Assembly (NCBI GenBank): GCA_029959905.1
Contig: JASCNZ010000001.1
Coordinates: 1 to 64,000, forward strand
From: Microbacteriaceae bacterium PS02344
Lineage (GTDB): Bacteria; Actinomycetota; Actinomycetes; Actinomycetales; Microbacteriaceae
Direction of reading: 5' to 3'
Length of the DNA: 64,000 nt
The notes beneath the pieces were generated by a model. It did not search any database. It saw only the letters and a list, made by a program, of their open reading frames with translations, and was not told the DNA's origin. Of this stretch, positions 1 to 7,900 are shown piece after piece. A program made the translations under genes and the position numbers. Positions within the stretch are counted from its first letter, which is position 1, and every line of letters starts with the position of its first letter.

Positions 1-42
1 CGACGAAGGCCCCGTACTCCGAGGAGTGCGGGGCCTTCGTCG
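1..42. terminator. Hairpin terminator downstream of rpmE2
   Basis: A perfect inverted repeat: CGACGAAGGCCCCG at 1-14 is matched by CGGGGCCTTCGTCG at 29-42, with a 14-base loop. It starts 10 bases after the rpmE2 stop on the minus strand and is probably its intrinsic terminator. Because it is symmetrical it may also serve a gene to the left of the window. Confidence 0.75.
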
Positions 43-52
43 TGGACGGTCC

Positions 53-310
53 TTACTTGGAGGAGCCGCCGAAGCCCTTGAAGCGCTGGTTGAACTTCTC
101 GACGCGGCCGGCCGAGTCCATGATGCGCTGCTTGCCCGTGTAGAACGGGTGCGAGGCCGAGGAGATCTCGACGTCGATGACGGGGTACTCCACGCCGTCC
201 AGCTCGATGGTCTTGTCGCTCGAGACGGTCGAACGGGTGAGGAAGGTCTCGCCCGAACCGAGGTCGCGGAACACGACGGCCTTGTACTCGGGGTGGATGT
301 CAGTCTTCAT
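53..310 (-). CDS. rpmE2: 50S ribosomal protein L31 type B
   Basis: The 85-residue protein is a large-subunit ribosomal protein. It begins [14 protein letters not shown] and carries the family segment [12 protein letters not shown] around residues 51-62. It has no cysteine, so it is the C-minus, zinc-independent type B form, which in other bacteria can replace zinc-binding L31 when zinc is scarce. The start at 310 has a good Shine-Dalgarno, AAGGAA, a few bases upstream. An approximately 75-base leader with two hairpins precedes it. No Zur gene or obvious Zur box was seen nearby, so zinc control is possible but unproven. Confidence 0.95.
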   Translation of the reverse strand: MKTDIHPEYKAVVFRDLGSGETFLTRSTVSSDKTIELDGVEYPVIDVEISSASHPFYTGKQRIMDSAGRVEKFNQRFKGFGGSSK

Positions 311-328
311 GGGATTCCTTAGTTGCTG

Positions 329-376
329 CCCTGGATTGTGCCAGGGACGAGGGAAGTCTGCGGTGCAGAGAGCACC
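329..376 (-). promoter_or_regulatory. rpmE2 leader with two hairpins (candidate L31 leader RNA)
   Basis: Between the rpmE2 start (310) and a TAGAAT -10-like box (385-390, minus) lie two small inverted repeats. One is CCCTGG at 329-334 with CCAGGG at 341-346. The other is GGTGC at 362-366 with GCACC at 372-376. Autoregulatory r-protein leaders upstream of L31 genes are known in Actinobacteria. That this is one is inference from position and hairpins only. Confidence 0.35.
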
Positions 377-402
377 AAGGGTCGATTCTATCAGACGCCG
401 TG

Positions 403-1188
403 TCAGGATGCCGCGCGGGCGGCGTACCGTCCACCGTCCGAAGTGAGGGTGATCGGCATCGCGAACGCATCGGTGAGGTTCTCGGCCGTCAGCGTCTCGG
501 CGATGGGACCCGCCGCCACGACACCGCCGTTGCGGATGAGCATGACGTGCGTGAAGCCGACGGGGATCTCCTCGACGTGATGGGTGACCATCAGCATCGC
601 CGGCGTCGTGGGCGACGAGGCGTAGCCGCTGAGGAGTCCGAGCAGCTCTTCGCGCGAACCGAGGTCCAGCGACGCGGTCGGCTCGTCGAGCAGCAGCAGC
701 TCGGGGTCGGTCATGACGGCACGGGCGATCTGAACGCGCTTCTGCTCGCCGTCGCTGAGGGTGCCGAACGTGCGCTCGGCCAGGTGGTCGAGCTTCCAGT
801 CGGCGAGCACGCGCAGAGCGCGGCGCTCGTCGATGCCCTCGTACTCCTCGTTCCAGCGACCGAGGACCGAAAACGCGGCCGTCAGCACGGTGTTGAGCAC
901 CGTCTCGTCGCGCGGAATGCGCCGGGCCATCGCCGAGGAGGCGAAACCGATGCGCGGACGCACCTCGAACACGTCGGTGCGGCCGAGCGTCTCGCCCAGC
1001 ACGGTCACCGTGCCGGCGGTCGGATGCAGCAGTGTGTCGGCGAGCTGCAGGAGCGTCGTCTTGCCAGCCCCGTTCGGGCCGAGGACGACCCAGCGCTCGT
1101 CGTCGGCGACCTGCCAGGTCACGTGGTCGATGATGTTGCGCCCGTCGCGGCGCACGACGACATCGGTGAAGTCCAGAGCGATCGGCAT
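403..1188 (-). CDS. ABC transporter ATP-binding protein (orphan)
   Basis: A 261-residue single ABC ATPase. Walker [10 protein letters not shown] is at 37-45, the signature LSDGEQKRV at 144-152, Walker B LLLLDEP at 164-170 with TASLD after it, and the switch histidine in VTHH at about 203. The usual Q-loop glutamine is replaced in the segment IGFASSAMA, as in the YlmA/ModF-like group. No permease or binding-protein gene is adjacent, so the substrate cannot be assigned. It may act with a distant permease or not in transport at all. The start is supported by a TAGGCT box six bases upstream of the ATG, which implies a leaderless mRNA. Confidence 0.88.
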   Translation of the reverse strand: MPIALDFTDVVVRRDGRNIIDHVTWQVADDERWVVLGPNGAGKTTLLQLADTLLHPTAGTVTVLGETLGRTDVFEVRPRIGFASSAMARRIPRDETVLNTVLTAAFSVLGRWNEEYEGIDERRALRVLADWKLDHLAERTFGTLSDGEQKRVQIARAVMTDPELLLLDEPTASLDLGSREELLGLLSGYASSPTTPAMLMVTHHVEEIPVGFTHVMLIRNGGVVAAGPIAETLTAENLTDAFAMPITLTSDGGRYAARAAS

Positions 1189-1194
1189 GGCTCC

Positions 1195-1200
1195 AGCCTA
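1195..1200 (-). promoter_or_regulatory. -10 box TAGGCT, leaderless start of the ABC ATPase gene
   Basis: TAGGCT on the minus strand, six bases before the ATG at 1188. The same arrangement recurs across this window. Confidence 0.5.
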
Positions 1201-1205
1201 TCGGC

Positions 1206-2390
1206 TCACGCCGTCAGCTCCGCGTAGAGCGCCCGCGTGGTGTCGGCGATCGACGCCCAGCTGAACTCCCGCGTCGCACGCTCTCGACCGGCGGCACCGT
1301 AGTTCCGCGCACGGTCGGGATCGCTCGTCACCTCGGTGAGCACGGCAGCGAGATCTGCGACGAACCGCTCGGGATCGACCGGAGTACCTGTGCCGTCCTG
1401 CACCTGTTCGATCGGGACGAGCCGTCCCGTCACGCCGTCGTCGACGACCTCGGGGATGCCCCCGGTGGCGGTTCCGACGACGGCCGCCCCGCAGGCCATG
1501 GCCTCCAGATTGACGATGCCGAGGGGCTCGTACACCGACGGGCACACGAAGGTCGTCGCGGCGGTGAGGATCGCCGACAGCTGCTCGCGCGGAAGCATCC
1601 GCTCGATCCAGACGACGCCCTCCCTGGTCTGCTGGAGCAGGCGCACACCCTGCTGCACCTCGGCCATGATCTCGGGGGTGTCTGGGGCGCCGGCGCAGAG
1701 GATGAGCTGCACCTCGGGCGGGAGCAGACGCGCCGCCTGCAGGAGGTACGGCAGCCCCTTCTGGCGGGTGATGCGGCCGACGAACACGACCGACGGGCGG
1801 TCGGGGTCCATGCCGACGGATGCCAGGAACTCCGGGTCGCGCGTCGGGCGCCAGCGCTCGACATCGATGCCGTTGTGGATCACGCGGACGCGGTCAGGGT
1901 CGACCTGCGGGTAGCTGCGGAGGATATCGGCGCGCATGCCCGCGCTCACGGCGATGATCGCGGCGGCGTTTTCGTACGCGAGTTTCTCGATCCCGCTCGA
2001 GACCGCGTAGCCGCCCCCGAGCTGCTCGGCCTTCCACGGACGGAGCGGTTCCAGGCTGTGCGCGGTGAGCACGTGCGGGATGCCGTGCAGCTGCGACGCC
2101 AGGTGCCCGGCGAAGTTCGCGTACCAGGTGTGGCTGTGCACGACATCGGCGGTCTCGATCGCCGCGACGATCTCGAGGTCGGTGCCGAGCGTCTGCAGCG
2201 CGGCGTTGGCCGAACTCAGCTCCGCCGGCGCCTGGTACGACGCCGTCCCCTCCTCGTCGCGCGGCGAGCCGAAAGCGCGGACGCTGACATCGGTCGTACG
2301 CCGCAGCGCGGCGACGAGCTCGGCGACATGCACCCCCGCACCGCCATAGATCTCCGGCGGATACTCCTTGGTGATCATTTCGACTCGCAT
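1206..2390 (-). CDS. glgA: Glycogen synthase, actinobacterial GlgA/GlgM type
   Basis: A 394-residue GT-B glycosyltransferase. The N-terminal domain opens with [15 protein letters not shown] (8-22), the loop that binds the ADP-sugar in glycogen synthases. The C-terminal domain has GRITRQKG (205-212) and [15 protein letters not shown] (287-301) with the EX7E pair. Actinobacterial members of this family use ADP-glucose either to extend glycogen or, as GlgM, to make maltose-1-phosphate for the GlgE pathway. The sequence alone does not decide which. It is divergent from glgC, which makes the ADP-glucose, with only 46 bases between the two starts. A TAGCGT box six bases before the ATG suggests a leaderless transcript. 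Confidence 0.9.
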   Translation of the reverse strand: MRVEMITKEYPPEIYGGAGVHVAELVAALRRTTDVSVRAFGSPRDEEGTASYQAPAELSSANAALQTLGTDLEIVAAIETADVVHSHTWYANFAGHLASQLHGIPHVLTAHSLEPLRPWKAEQLGGGYAVSSGIEKLAYENAAAIIAVSAGMRADILRSYPQVDPDRVRVIHNGIDVERWRPTRDPEFLASVGMDPDRPSVVFVGRITRQKGLPYLLQAARLLPPEVQLILCAGAPDTPEIMAEVQQGVRLLQQTREGVVWIERMLPREQLSAILTAATTFVCPSVYEPLGIVNLEAMACGAAVVGTATGGIPEVVDDGVTGRLVPIEQVQDGTGTPVDPERFVADLAAVLTEVTSDPDRARNYGAAGRERATREFSWASIADTTRALYAELTA

Positions 2391-2396
2391 GCCAGA

Positions 2397-2402
2397 ACGC
2401 TA
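2397..2402 (-). promoter_or_regulatory. -10 box TAGCGT for glgA
   Basis: TAGCGT on the minus strand, six bases before the glgA ATG. It sits in the 46-base divergent glgA/glgC promoter region. Confidence 0.45.
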
Positions 2403-2424
2403 GTACAGGCGGGCTGATCGCCTC

Positions 2425-2430
2425 TAATGT
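2425..2430 (+). promoter_or_regulatory. -10 box TAATGT for glgC
   Basis: TAATGT, six bases before the glgC ATG at 2437. The glgA and glgC -10 boxes are only about 22 bases apart and face opposite ways, so the two core promoters must overlap. Confidence 0.5.
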
Positions 2431-2436
2431 GGATTC

Positions 2437-3681
2437 ATGTCCGCACCCAAGAAGATCTTCGGCATCATCCTCGCCGGCGGTGAGGGCAAACGCCTCATGC
2501 CCCTCACGGCCGACCGCGCCAAGCCTGCGGTTCCGTTCGGCGGACAGTACCGATTGATCGACTTCGCGATCTCCAACCTCATCAACTCCGGGCTGCGGCA
2601 GGTCGTCGTGCTGACCCAGTACAAGTCGCACAGCCTCGACCGTCACATCTCGCAGACGTGGCGCATGTCGGCACTGCTCGACTCGTACGTGACGTCGGTG
2701 CCCGCGCAGCAGCGTCTCGGCAAGCGGTGGTTCTCAGGCTCGGCCGACGCGATCCTCCAGAGCATGAACCTTCTCACCGACGAGAAGCCCGACATCGTCG
2801 TCGTCATCGGTGCCGACCACGTCTACCGCATGGACTTCCAGCAGATGATCGACGCGCACATCGAATCGGGCGCGAAGGCCACGGTCGCGGGCATCCGCCA
2901 GCCACTCGCCCTCGCGTCGCAGTTCGGAGTCATCGACGCAGACCCCGACGACCCGACCCGGATCCGCGCCTTCCTCGAGAAGCCGACCGACGCCCAGGGC
3001 CTGGCGGATGCTCCGCACGAGGTGCTCGCGTCGATGGGCAACTACGTCTTCGATGCCGACGCCCTGATCGCCGCCGTCGAGGCGGACGGCGAGTCCCCCA
3101 CCTCCGGTCACGACATGGGCGGCGACATCGTGCCGTACTTCGTCGACCGCGGCGAGGCGGGCTTCTACGACATGAAGCGCAACGAGGTGCCGGGGTCATC
3201 GCCGCGCGATCGCTCGTACTGGCGCGACGTGGGCACGATCGAGTCGTTCTTCGACGCCCACATGGACCTCATCTCGACCCTGCCGATCTTCAACCTGTAC
3301 AACACCGCCTGGCCGATCCACTCGCAGACCGTGAACTCGCCGCCCGCGAAGTTCGTGCGCGACTCGGTGGGCCGTATCGGCAACGCCATCGATTCGATCG
3401 TCTCGCTCGGCTCCGTGCTCTCCGGCACGCACCTGGAGCGCAGCGTCGTCGGCCCGTGGACCCTCGCCGGCGGCGGATCGACCATCACCGACTCGGTCGT
3501 CTTCGATCACGTGCACGTCGGCGCCGGATCACGCGTGCACCGCGCGATCCTCGACAAGAACGTCGTGCTCGCCGACGGTGCGACCGTGGGGGTCGACCGC
3601 GAGCGGGACCTGGCCCGCGGCTTCACCGTCACCGAGACGGGGATCACCGTGGTGGGCAAGGGCATGTTCATCGAGCGATGA
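2437..3681 (+). CDS. glgC: Glucose-1-phosphate adenylyltransferase
   Basis: A 414-residue ADP-glucose pyrophosphorylase making ADP-glucose from glucose-1-phosphate and ATP, the committed step to glycogen. The nucleotidyltransferase signature [14 protein letters not shown] is at 11-24, followed by [17 protein letters not shown] at 27-43. GSADAILQ (101-108), the metal-binding [10 protein letters not shown] (124-133) and FLEKP follow. The C-terminal left-handed beta-helix region covers roughly the last 130 residues. Length is normal for the family. It is divergent from glgA, and its product feeds the GlgA/GlgM enzyme. Confidence 0.96.
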   Translation: MSAPKKIFGIILAGGEGKRLMPLTADRAKPAVPFGGQYRLIDFAISNLINSGLRQVVVLTQYKSHSLDRHISQTWRMSALLDSYVTSVPAQQRLGKRWFSGSADAILQSMNLLTDEKPDIVVVIGADHVYRMDFQQMIDAHIESGAKATVAGIRQPLALASQFGVIDADPDDPTRIRAFLEKPTDAQGLADAPHEVLASMGNYVFDADALIAAVEADGESPTSGHDMGGDIVPYFVDRGEAGFYDMKRNEVPGSSPRDRSYWRDVGTIESFFDAHMDLISTLPIFNLYNTAWPIHSQTVNSPPAKFVRDSVGRIGNAIDSIVSLGSVLSGTHLERSVVGPWTLAGGGSTITDSVVFDHVHVGAGSRVHRAILDKNVVLADGATVGVDRERDLARGFTVTETGITVVGKGMFIER

Positions 3682-3715
3682 CCGTCACGCGGTCGGGCGC
3701 GCGCGCTGCGCTCGC

Positions 3716-3721
3716 TAGGCT
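3716..3721 (+). promoter_or_regulatory. -10 box TAGGCT for serB
   Basis: TAGGCT, six bases before the GTG start at 3728. It supports that start and a leaderless mRNA. Confidence 0.5.
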
Positions 3722-3727
3722 CGTGGC

Positions 3728-4363
3728 GTGACCTCTGCACGCTTCCTCGTCGTCCTCGATGCCGATTCCACACTCATCCGCAACGAGGTGATCGAACTCC
3801 TCGCCGATGAGGCGGGTCGGGGCCCCGAGGTGCAGGCGGCGACCGAGGCCGCGATGCGCGGCGAGGTCGAGTTCGCGACGAGCCTCCGGTCCCGTGTGGC
3901 CGCGCTGCGCGGCGTGCCGGTCGGCGCGTTCGAACGGGTGCGCGCCCGCATCGAGCCCACGCCGGGCGTGCGTGAGCTCACGGCCGCCGTGCACGAACGC
4001 GGCGGGGTGGTGGGCGTCGTCTCCGGTGGCTTCCACGAGATCCTCGACGAGGTCGCGCCGGCACTCGGTGTCGACCGCTGGCGCGCGAACCGGCTCGCCG
4101 TGGCCGACGGATCTCTGACCGGCGAGGTCGACGGCGCGATCGTCGACGCCGAGGCGAAGGCGGCCTCCCTGCAGGACTGGGCGCGCGAACTCGGCGTGGC
4201 CGCGCATGCGACGATCGCGATCGGCGACGGCGCGAACGACCTGCGCATGATGGCCGTCGCCGGTCTCGGCATCGCCTTCAATGCCAAGCCCGCCGTGCGG
4301 CAGGCGGCGAGCCTCGTCGTCGGGCCGCAGGACCTGGCCGAGGTCATCCCCCTCCTGCCCTGA
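3728..4363 (+). CDS. serB: Phosphoserine phosphatase (HAD family)
   Basis: A 211-residue HAD-superfamily phosphatase, the last step of serine synthesis. The nucleophile motif is DADSTLIRNEVIELLADEAG at 11-30, with the nucleophile D11 and the general acid D13. Motif II is in VVSGGFHEI and motif IV in GDGANDLRMM. It is a minimal SerB without the N-terminal ACT domains found in longer family members. The GTG start is placed by the -10 box six bases upstream. It faces the fabG-like gene tail to tail. Confidence 0.88.
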   Translation: MTSARFLVVLDADSTLIRNEVIELLADEAGRGPEVQAATEAAMRGEVEFATSLRSRVAALRGVPVGAFERVRARIEPTPGVRELTAAVHERGGVVGVVSGGFHEILDEVAPALGVDRWRANRLAVADGSLTGEVDGAIVDAEAKAASLQDWARELGVAAHATIAIGDGANDLRMMAVAGLGIAFNAKPAVRQAASLVVGPQDLAEVIPLLP

Positions 4364-4429
4364 GCCGCTTCCGGTCCTGGTCGGTGGTGCCCGGCGGAAC
4401 GGTGACGCGCGCCCTGCGGACCGCGGAGG

Positions 4430-5140
4430 TCAGTGCCCCATGCCGAGTCCTCCGTCGACGGGAATGACCGCGCCCGAGATGTAGGCGGCGTCGTCGCCGG
4501 CCAGCCAGGTCACGACGCCTGCGACCTCGTCGGAGCTCGCGAAGCGACCGGCGGGGATATTCGCCTTGTACTGCTTCTGCGTCTCCTCGGGCAGCTCCGC
4601 CGTCATGTCGGTCTCGATGAACCCGGGAGCGACGACGTTCGCCGTGATGCCCCGCCCGCCGAGTTCGCGGGTGAGCGACCGGGCGAAACCGACGAGCGCG
4701 CTCTTCGAGGCCGAGTAGTTGATCTGGCCGGCCGACCCGTACAGCCCGACCACGCTGGAGATGAGGATGACGCGGCCGAACCGCGCACGCAGCATGCCCT
4801 TCGACGCGCGCTTGACGACGCGGAACGCGCCACCCAGGTTCGTGGCGACGACGCTGTCGAAGTCGTCCTCGCTCATGCGCAGCAAGAGCGTGTCCTTCGT
4901 GATGCCGGCGTTGGCGACGACGACCTCGACCGGTCCGAGCTCCTGCTCCACCTGGGTGAAAGCCGCGTCGACGGCCGCAGCGTCGGTGACGTCGGCTCGC
5001 ACGGTGAGGGTGCCCTCGGGGCCCTCGCCGCTGCGAGCCGTCACGGCGACCCGGTACCCCTCGCGCACGAAGCGCTCGGCGATCGCGCGTCCGATACCGC
5101 GGTTGCCTCCGGTGACGAGGACGACGCGCTGCTCACTCAT
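4430..5140 (-). CDS. fabG: FabG-like 3-oxoacyl-ACP reductase (SDR)
   Basis: A 236-residue short-chain dehydrogenase/reductase. The NADPH site GGNRGIG is near the N-terminus. The NAG motif is VVANAGIT, and the catalytic set is Ser in ISS (about 128) and Tyr-x3-Lys in YSASK (Y142, K146). The C-terminal VPVDGG-like end fits FabG. The probable reaction is NADPH reduction of 3-oxoacyl-ACP, though other SDR substrates are possible because no other fatty acid gene is adjacent. The second ATG (5140) is preferred: AGGAG lies nine bases before it and only three before the first ATG (5146), which would add two residues. Confidence 0.85.
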   Translation of the reverse strand: MSEQRVVLVTGGNRGIGRAIAERFVREGYRVAVTARSGEGPEGTLTVRADVTDAAAVDAAFTQVEQELGPVEVVVANAGITKDTLLLRMSEDDFDSVVATNLGGAFRVVKRASKGMLRARFGRVILISSVVGLYGSAGQINYSASKSALVGFARSLTRELGGRGITANVVAPGFIETDMTAELPEETQKQYKANIPAGRFASSDEVAGVVTWLAGDDAAYISGAVIPVDGGLGMGH

Positions 5141-5282
5141 GTTCATTCGCTCCTGAAGATCTCGGGCCCGGGCATCCGGACCGCTCCGATCCTATCGATG
5201 ACCGCATCCGATCACGGCGTGCGGGAGGTTTGACAGGCCGTCGACGCCCTGCCACCCTGGCTTCGACGAAAGGCCTATCCGC

Positions 5283-5849
5283 GTGAGCGACTACACCACT
5301 CCTCCGTCTTCGGGCGGCCCCGCATACACTCCCCCGCCCGCCCCACCGGCACAGCCGTACCAGGCGTACCCGGGTGCCGCGCCGTCCTATCCCCCGGCGG
5401 TTCCCGGCCAGGCTCCCGCGGCGCTTCCGCCGGCGCCGGGCGCGGTGCAGCCCTACGGCTCCGCCCCCGGCTACGGCCCGTCTCCCGCCCATGGCTCCAC
5501 CCCCGGATACGCGGCCCCGCAGGGCTACGCACCTGGCGCCTACCCCCTCTATGCCGCGCCGCGACCGACCAGCGGGCTGGCCGTGACGTCGCTCGTGTGC
5601 GGCCTCGCGAGCTTCCTGCTGAGCTGGCTCTTCATTCCGGCGCTCGCCTCGATCGTCGCGGTGATCACGGGGCACATGGCGCTGAAGCGCACGAAGGAGG
5701 ACCCGTCGCTCGGCGGCCGCGGCATGGCGTTCGCGGGCCTCATCATCGGCTACGTCGTGATCGGCATCGGGGTGTTGACGATCGGGATCATCATCGCGAG
5801 CTTCCTCGCGGTCGGCGCCTTCACGCTCCCCTGGATCTACGCCAGCTGA
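5283..5849 (+). CDS. DUF4190-type membrane protein with Pro/Tyr/Gly-rich N-terminus
   Basis: A 188-residue protein in two parts. Residues 1 to about 93 form a disordered Pro, Ala, Tyr and Gly-rich tail with PGYGP/PGYAAPQGYAPG-like repeats. The remaining half is a DUF4190-type module with two strongly hydrophobic segments and a polar loop (KRTKEDPSLGGRGMA) between them. Its function is unknown. Such tails are common on actinobacterial envelope proteins and may mediate protein contacts. The GTG start follows GAAAGG. Confidence 0.75.
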   Translation: MSDYTTPPSSGGPAYTPPPAPPAQPYQAYPGAAPSYPPAVPGQAPAALPPAPGAVQPYGSAPGYGPSPAHGSTPGYAAPQGYAPGAYPLYAAPRPTSGLAVTSLVCGLASFLLSWLFIPALASIVAVITGHMALKRTKEDPSLGGRGMAFAGLIIGYVVIGIGVLTIGIIIASFLAVGAFTLPWIYAS

Positions 5850-5886
5850 TATCGGTCGCGCGGGCTCCCTCCTGCTCCCACCGGCG

Positions 5887-5892
5887 TAGGCT
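5887..5892 (+). promoter_or_regulatory. -10 box TAGGCT for the DUF3099-SURF1 set
   Basis: TAGGCT, nine bases before the GTG at 5902. It probably drives the three-gene overlapping set to 7261. Confidence 0.45.
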
Positions 5893-5901
5893 GGAGGTAC
5901 C

Positions 5902-6264
5902 GTGAACCGCAAGCGCGACGTCCCCGCTGTCACCTCCCTCCCGCAGTCCCCGCGCGAGGAAGGCGACCATCGTGTGCGCCGATACGCGATCACGATGACC
6001 ATCCGTATCGTCTGCTTCGCTCTCATGGCGCTCGTGCAGCCGTACGGCTGGTACACCTGGGTCTTCGCGATCGCGGCCGCCGTGCTGCCCTACATCGCGG
6101 TGGTCTTCGCGAACGCCGGCAGTGACAGCACCGAGACGGCGGCGGAGTCGCCCCTGCAGCAGATCGAGGCTCCCGCGCCGGCGCCCGAACGTCCGCAGCC
6201 GAGCGCGCCCGCGTCGGACCCGCACATCTTCACCATCCACGAGAAGCCGCAGGACCGGTCGTGA
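5902..6264 (+). CDS. DUF3099 small membrane protein
   Basis: A 120-residue protein with two transmembrane helices (about 28-45 and 48-66, including WYTWVFAIAAAVLPYIAVVF) and an acidic/proline-rich cytoplasmic tail. It matches DUF3099, whose function is unknown. It is first in a tightly overlapped set with a 64-residue Cys/His protein and SURF1. TAGGCT lies nine bases before the GTG, with GGAGG between them. Confidence 0.78.
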   Translation: MNRKRDVPAVTSLPQSPREEGDHRVRRYAITMTIRIVCFALMALVQPYGWYTWVFAIAAAVLPYIAVVFANAGSDSTETAAESPLQQIEAPAPAPERPQPSAPASDPHIFTIHEKPQDRS

Positions 6265-6455
6265 CCGACCTCACCTGCTCGCGCGCCGGATGCCGGGGCG
6301 CGGCGACGAAGCAGGTCGTGTGGCGCAACCCGCGTATCCACGCCGCAGACCGCGAGAAGATCTGGCTGGCGTGCGATGAACACGTCGGGTTCCTGCGCGA
6401 CTACCTCGCCGCCCGCGACTTCCCCGTGGCCGTCCGGGACGGGGTGCCGTCGTGA
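6261..6455 (+). CDS. 64-residue Cys/His protein, putative zinc binding
   Basis: A small conserved-looking protein with Cys6, Cys11, Cys38 and His41 (CSRAGC near the start, then CDEH). This spacing could form a CCCH zinc site. The GTG start overlaps the DUF3099 stop (GTGA), and its own stop overlaps the SURF1 GTG, so all three are translationally coupled. I do not recognise a characterised family. Linkage to SURF1 hints at a role near cytochrome oxidase assembly, but that is inference. Confidence 0.72.
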   Translation: MTDLTCSRAGCRGAATKQVVWRNPRIHAADREKIWLACDEHVGFLRDYLAARDFPVAVRDGVPS

Positions 6456-7261
6456 GCAATCGCGCGGTCCGATGGAGCGTGTACGTGCTGATCGCGATCG
6501 GCTTCGCGATCGCCTGCGCCTTCCTCTCGCACTGGCAGTTCGAGCGCAACGAGTCGCGCGCCGCCCAGATCGAGCTGGTCGAGCGCAACTACGATGCGCC
6601 GCCCGTTCCGCTCGGCGACCTCATCGGCGAGGACGATGTGCTCGATCCGCAGGACGAGTGGCATCCCGTCGTGCTGCGCGGCGAGTATCTCGCCGACGAG
6701 CAGCTGCTCGTGCGCAACCGCCCGCACGGTGGAACGAGCGCGTTCGAGGTTCTGGTTCCCTTCCAAGACGTCGACGGCCGGGTGTTCATCGTCGACCGCG
6801 GCTGGGTGCCGCCCGGAGAGGGCGAGGCACCGGATGCCGTGCCCGCTCCGCCGACGGGCGAGGTCGAGGTCACGGTTCGGCTCCGCACCGGCGAGCAGGT
6901 GCCGGCGTCCGGTCGCGGTGCCCCCGAAGGTCAGGTGCCGACGATCAACCTGCCGACCATCGCCGACCTCGTGGGCGGTGAGGTGATCACCGCCGCCTAC
7001 GGTCAGCTCATCTCGGAAGACCCGGCGGGCACCCCCCTCGGCGGGTTCGAGTCGCCCACCGACGATCCCGGGCCCCACCTGTCGTACGCCATCCAGTGGA
7101 TCCTGTTCGCGCTGATGGGCTTCATCTTCATCGTGTACATCATCCGCACCGAGATCGTGAAGCACCGCGAGGAGGCCGAGGGCATCCCCCAGCCGGTCCG
7201 GACTCCGCGCCGCCGCGATCGCGATGCCGATGTCGAGGACGAGCTGCTCGACGCGCGCTGA
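6452..7261 (+). CDS. SURF1 family cytochrome oxidase biogenesis protein
   Basis: A 269-residue protein with the SURF1 layout. An N-terminal transmembrane helix (about 7-25) leads directly into HWQFERNESR, a periplasmic domain contains LVRNRPHGG and VFIVDRGWVPPG, and a second helix (ILFALMGFIFIVYII) sits near residue 220, followed by a charged tail. SURF1 proteins help insert heme A into cytochrome c oxidase subunit I. This fits the heme A genes ctaA and ctaB found about 14 kb away. The GTG start overlaps the upstream stop. Confidence 0.9.
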   Translation: MSNRAVRWSVYVLIAIGFAIACAFLSHWQFERNESRAAQIELVERNYDAPPVPLGDLIGEDDVLDPQDEWHPVVLRGEYLADEQLLVRNRPHGGTSAFEVLVPFQDVDGRVFIVDRGWVPPGEGEAPDAVPAPPTGEVEVTVRLRTGEQVPASGRGAPEGQVPTINLPTIADLVGGEVITAAYGQLISEDPAGTPLGGFESPTDDPGPHLSYAIQWILFALMGFIFIVYIIRTEIVKHREEAEGIPQPVRTPRRRDRDADVEDELLDAR

Positions 7262-7285
7262 GTGTTCGCCGGCGGTCGTGAGCCG

Positions 7286-7861
7286 CTAGTCCTGGGCGAC
7301 CGCGTGCGACCACGCGCCCGAAGAGCGCGTGTAGACGATCCGGGTGTGGTGCCGGTCGCGCGCCCCCTGCCAGAACTCGATGCGCTCGGGAACGACCCGC
7401 CACAGCACCCACTCGTCTGAGCCCACCGCCTCCTGCGCCGCGGCGGACCGCGCGGCCAGGTCGGCCGTGCTCTCCTCGCGCGGCGCTTCCTCCACCCGCC
7501 CGCGCACGCGCACGGCCCGGACGACCGGCTGCCACCAGAAGTTGAGCGCCGCTGCCGCGTGGGCGGCGAGCTGCGCGCCCTTGCGCGACTCGCGTGTGCT
7601 CGCGAAGGCCCAGCCGCGCCCGTCGACGCCTTTGAGGATGAGGGTGCGCGCATCGGGCACGCCCCGATCGTCGACGGTCGCGAGGGTCGCGGCGTGCGCC
7701 TCGGCGACCCCGGCGTCGACCGCGGCGCGGATCCACTCCTCGAACAGCAGCTCGGGGGCATCCGGGAGCTCGGACGTGTCGAGGGCGGGGGCGGTCCCGC
7801 GCTGGGCGGGAAGGGCGCGCAGCCAGGCGGACAGCTCGGGAGAAGGGGAAGGGGCGCTCAC
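7286..7861 (-). CDS. pdxH: Pyridoxamine 5'-phosphate oxidase family protein (PdxH-like)
   Basis: A 191-residue FMN-binding split-barrel protein. TLILKGVDGRGWAFAST, SRKGAQLAAHAAAALNFWW and the C-terminal EFWQGARDRHHTR match the PNPOx family, whose members oxidise pyridoxamine or pyridoxine phosphate to pyridoxal phosphate. It is somewhat shorter than typical PdxH (about 210-230), with a reduced N-terminus, so a related flavin or F420 oxidase is not excluded. The GTG start has CATAGT six bases upstream. Confidence 0.82.
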   Translation of the reverse strand: MSAPSPSPELSAWLRALPAQRGTAPALDTSELPDAPELLFEEWIRAAVDAGVAEAHAATLATVDDRGVPDARTLILKGVDGRGWAFASTRESRKGAQLAAHAAAALNFWWQPVVRAVRVRGRVEEAPREESTADLAARSAAAQEAVGSDEWVLWRVVPERIEFWQGARDRHHTRIVYTRSSGAWSHAVAQD

Positions 7862-7900
7862 CCTTCGACTATGCCACCACCCGCACCGGTCGGTCGTGAC

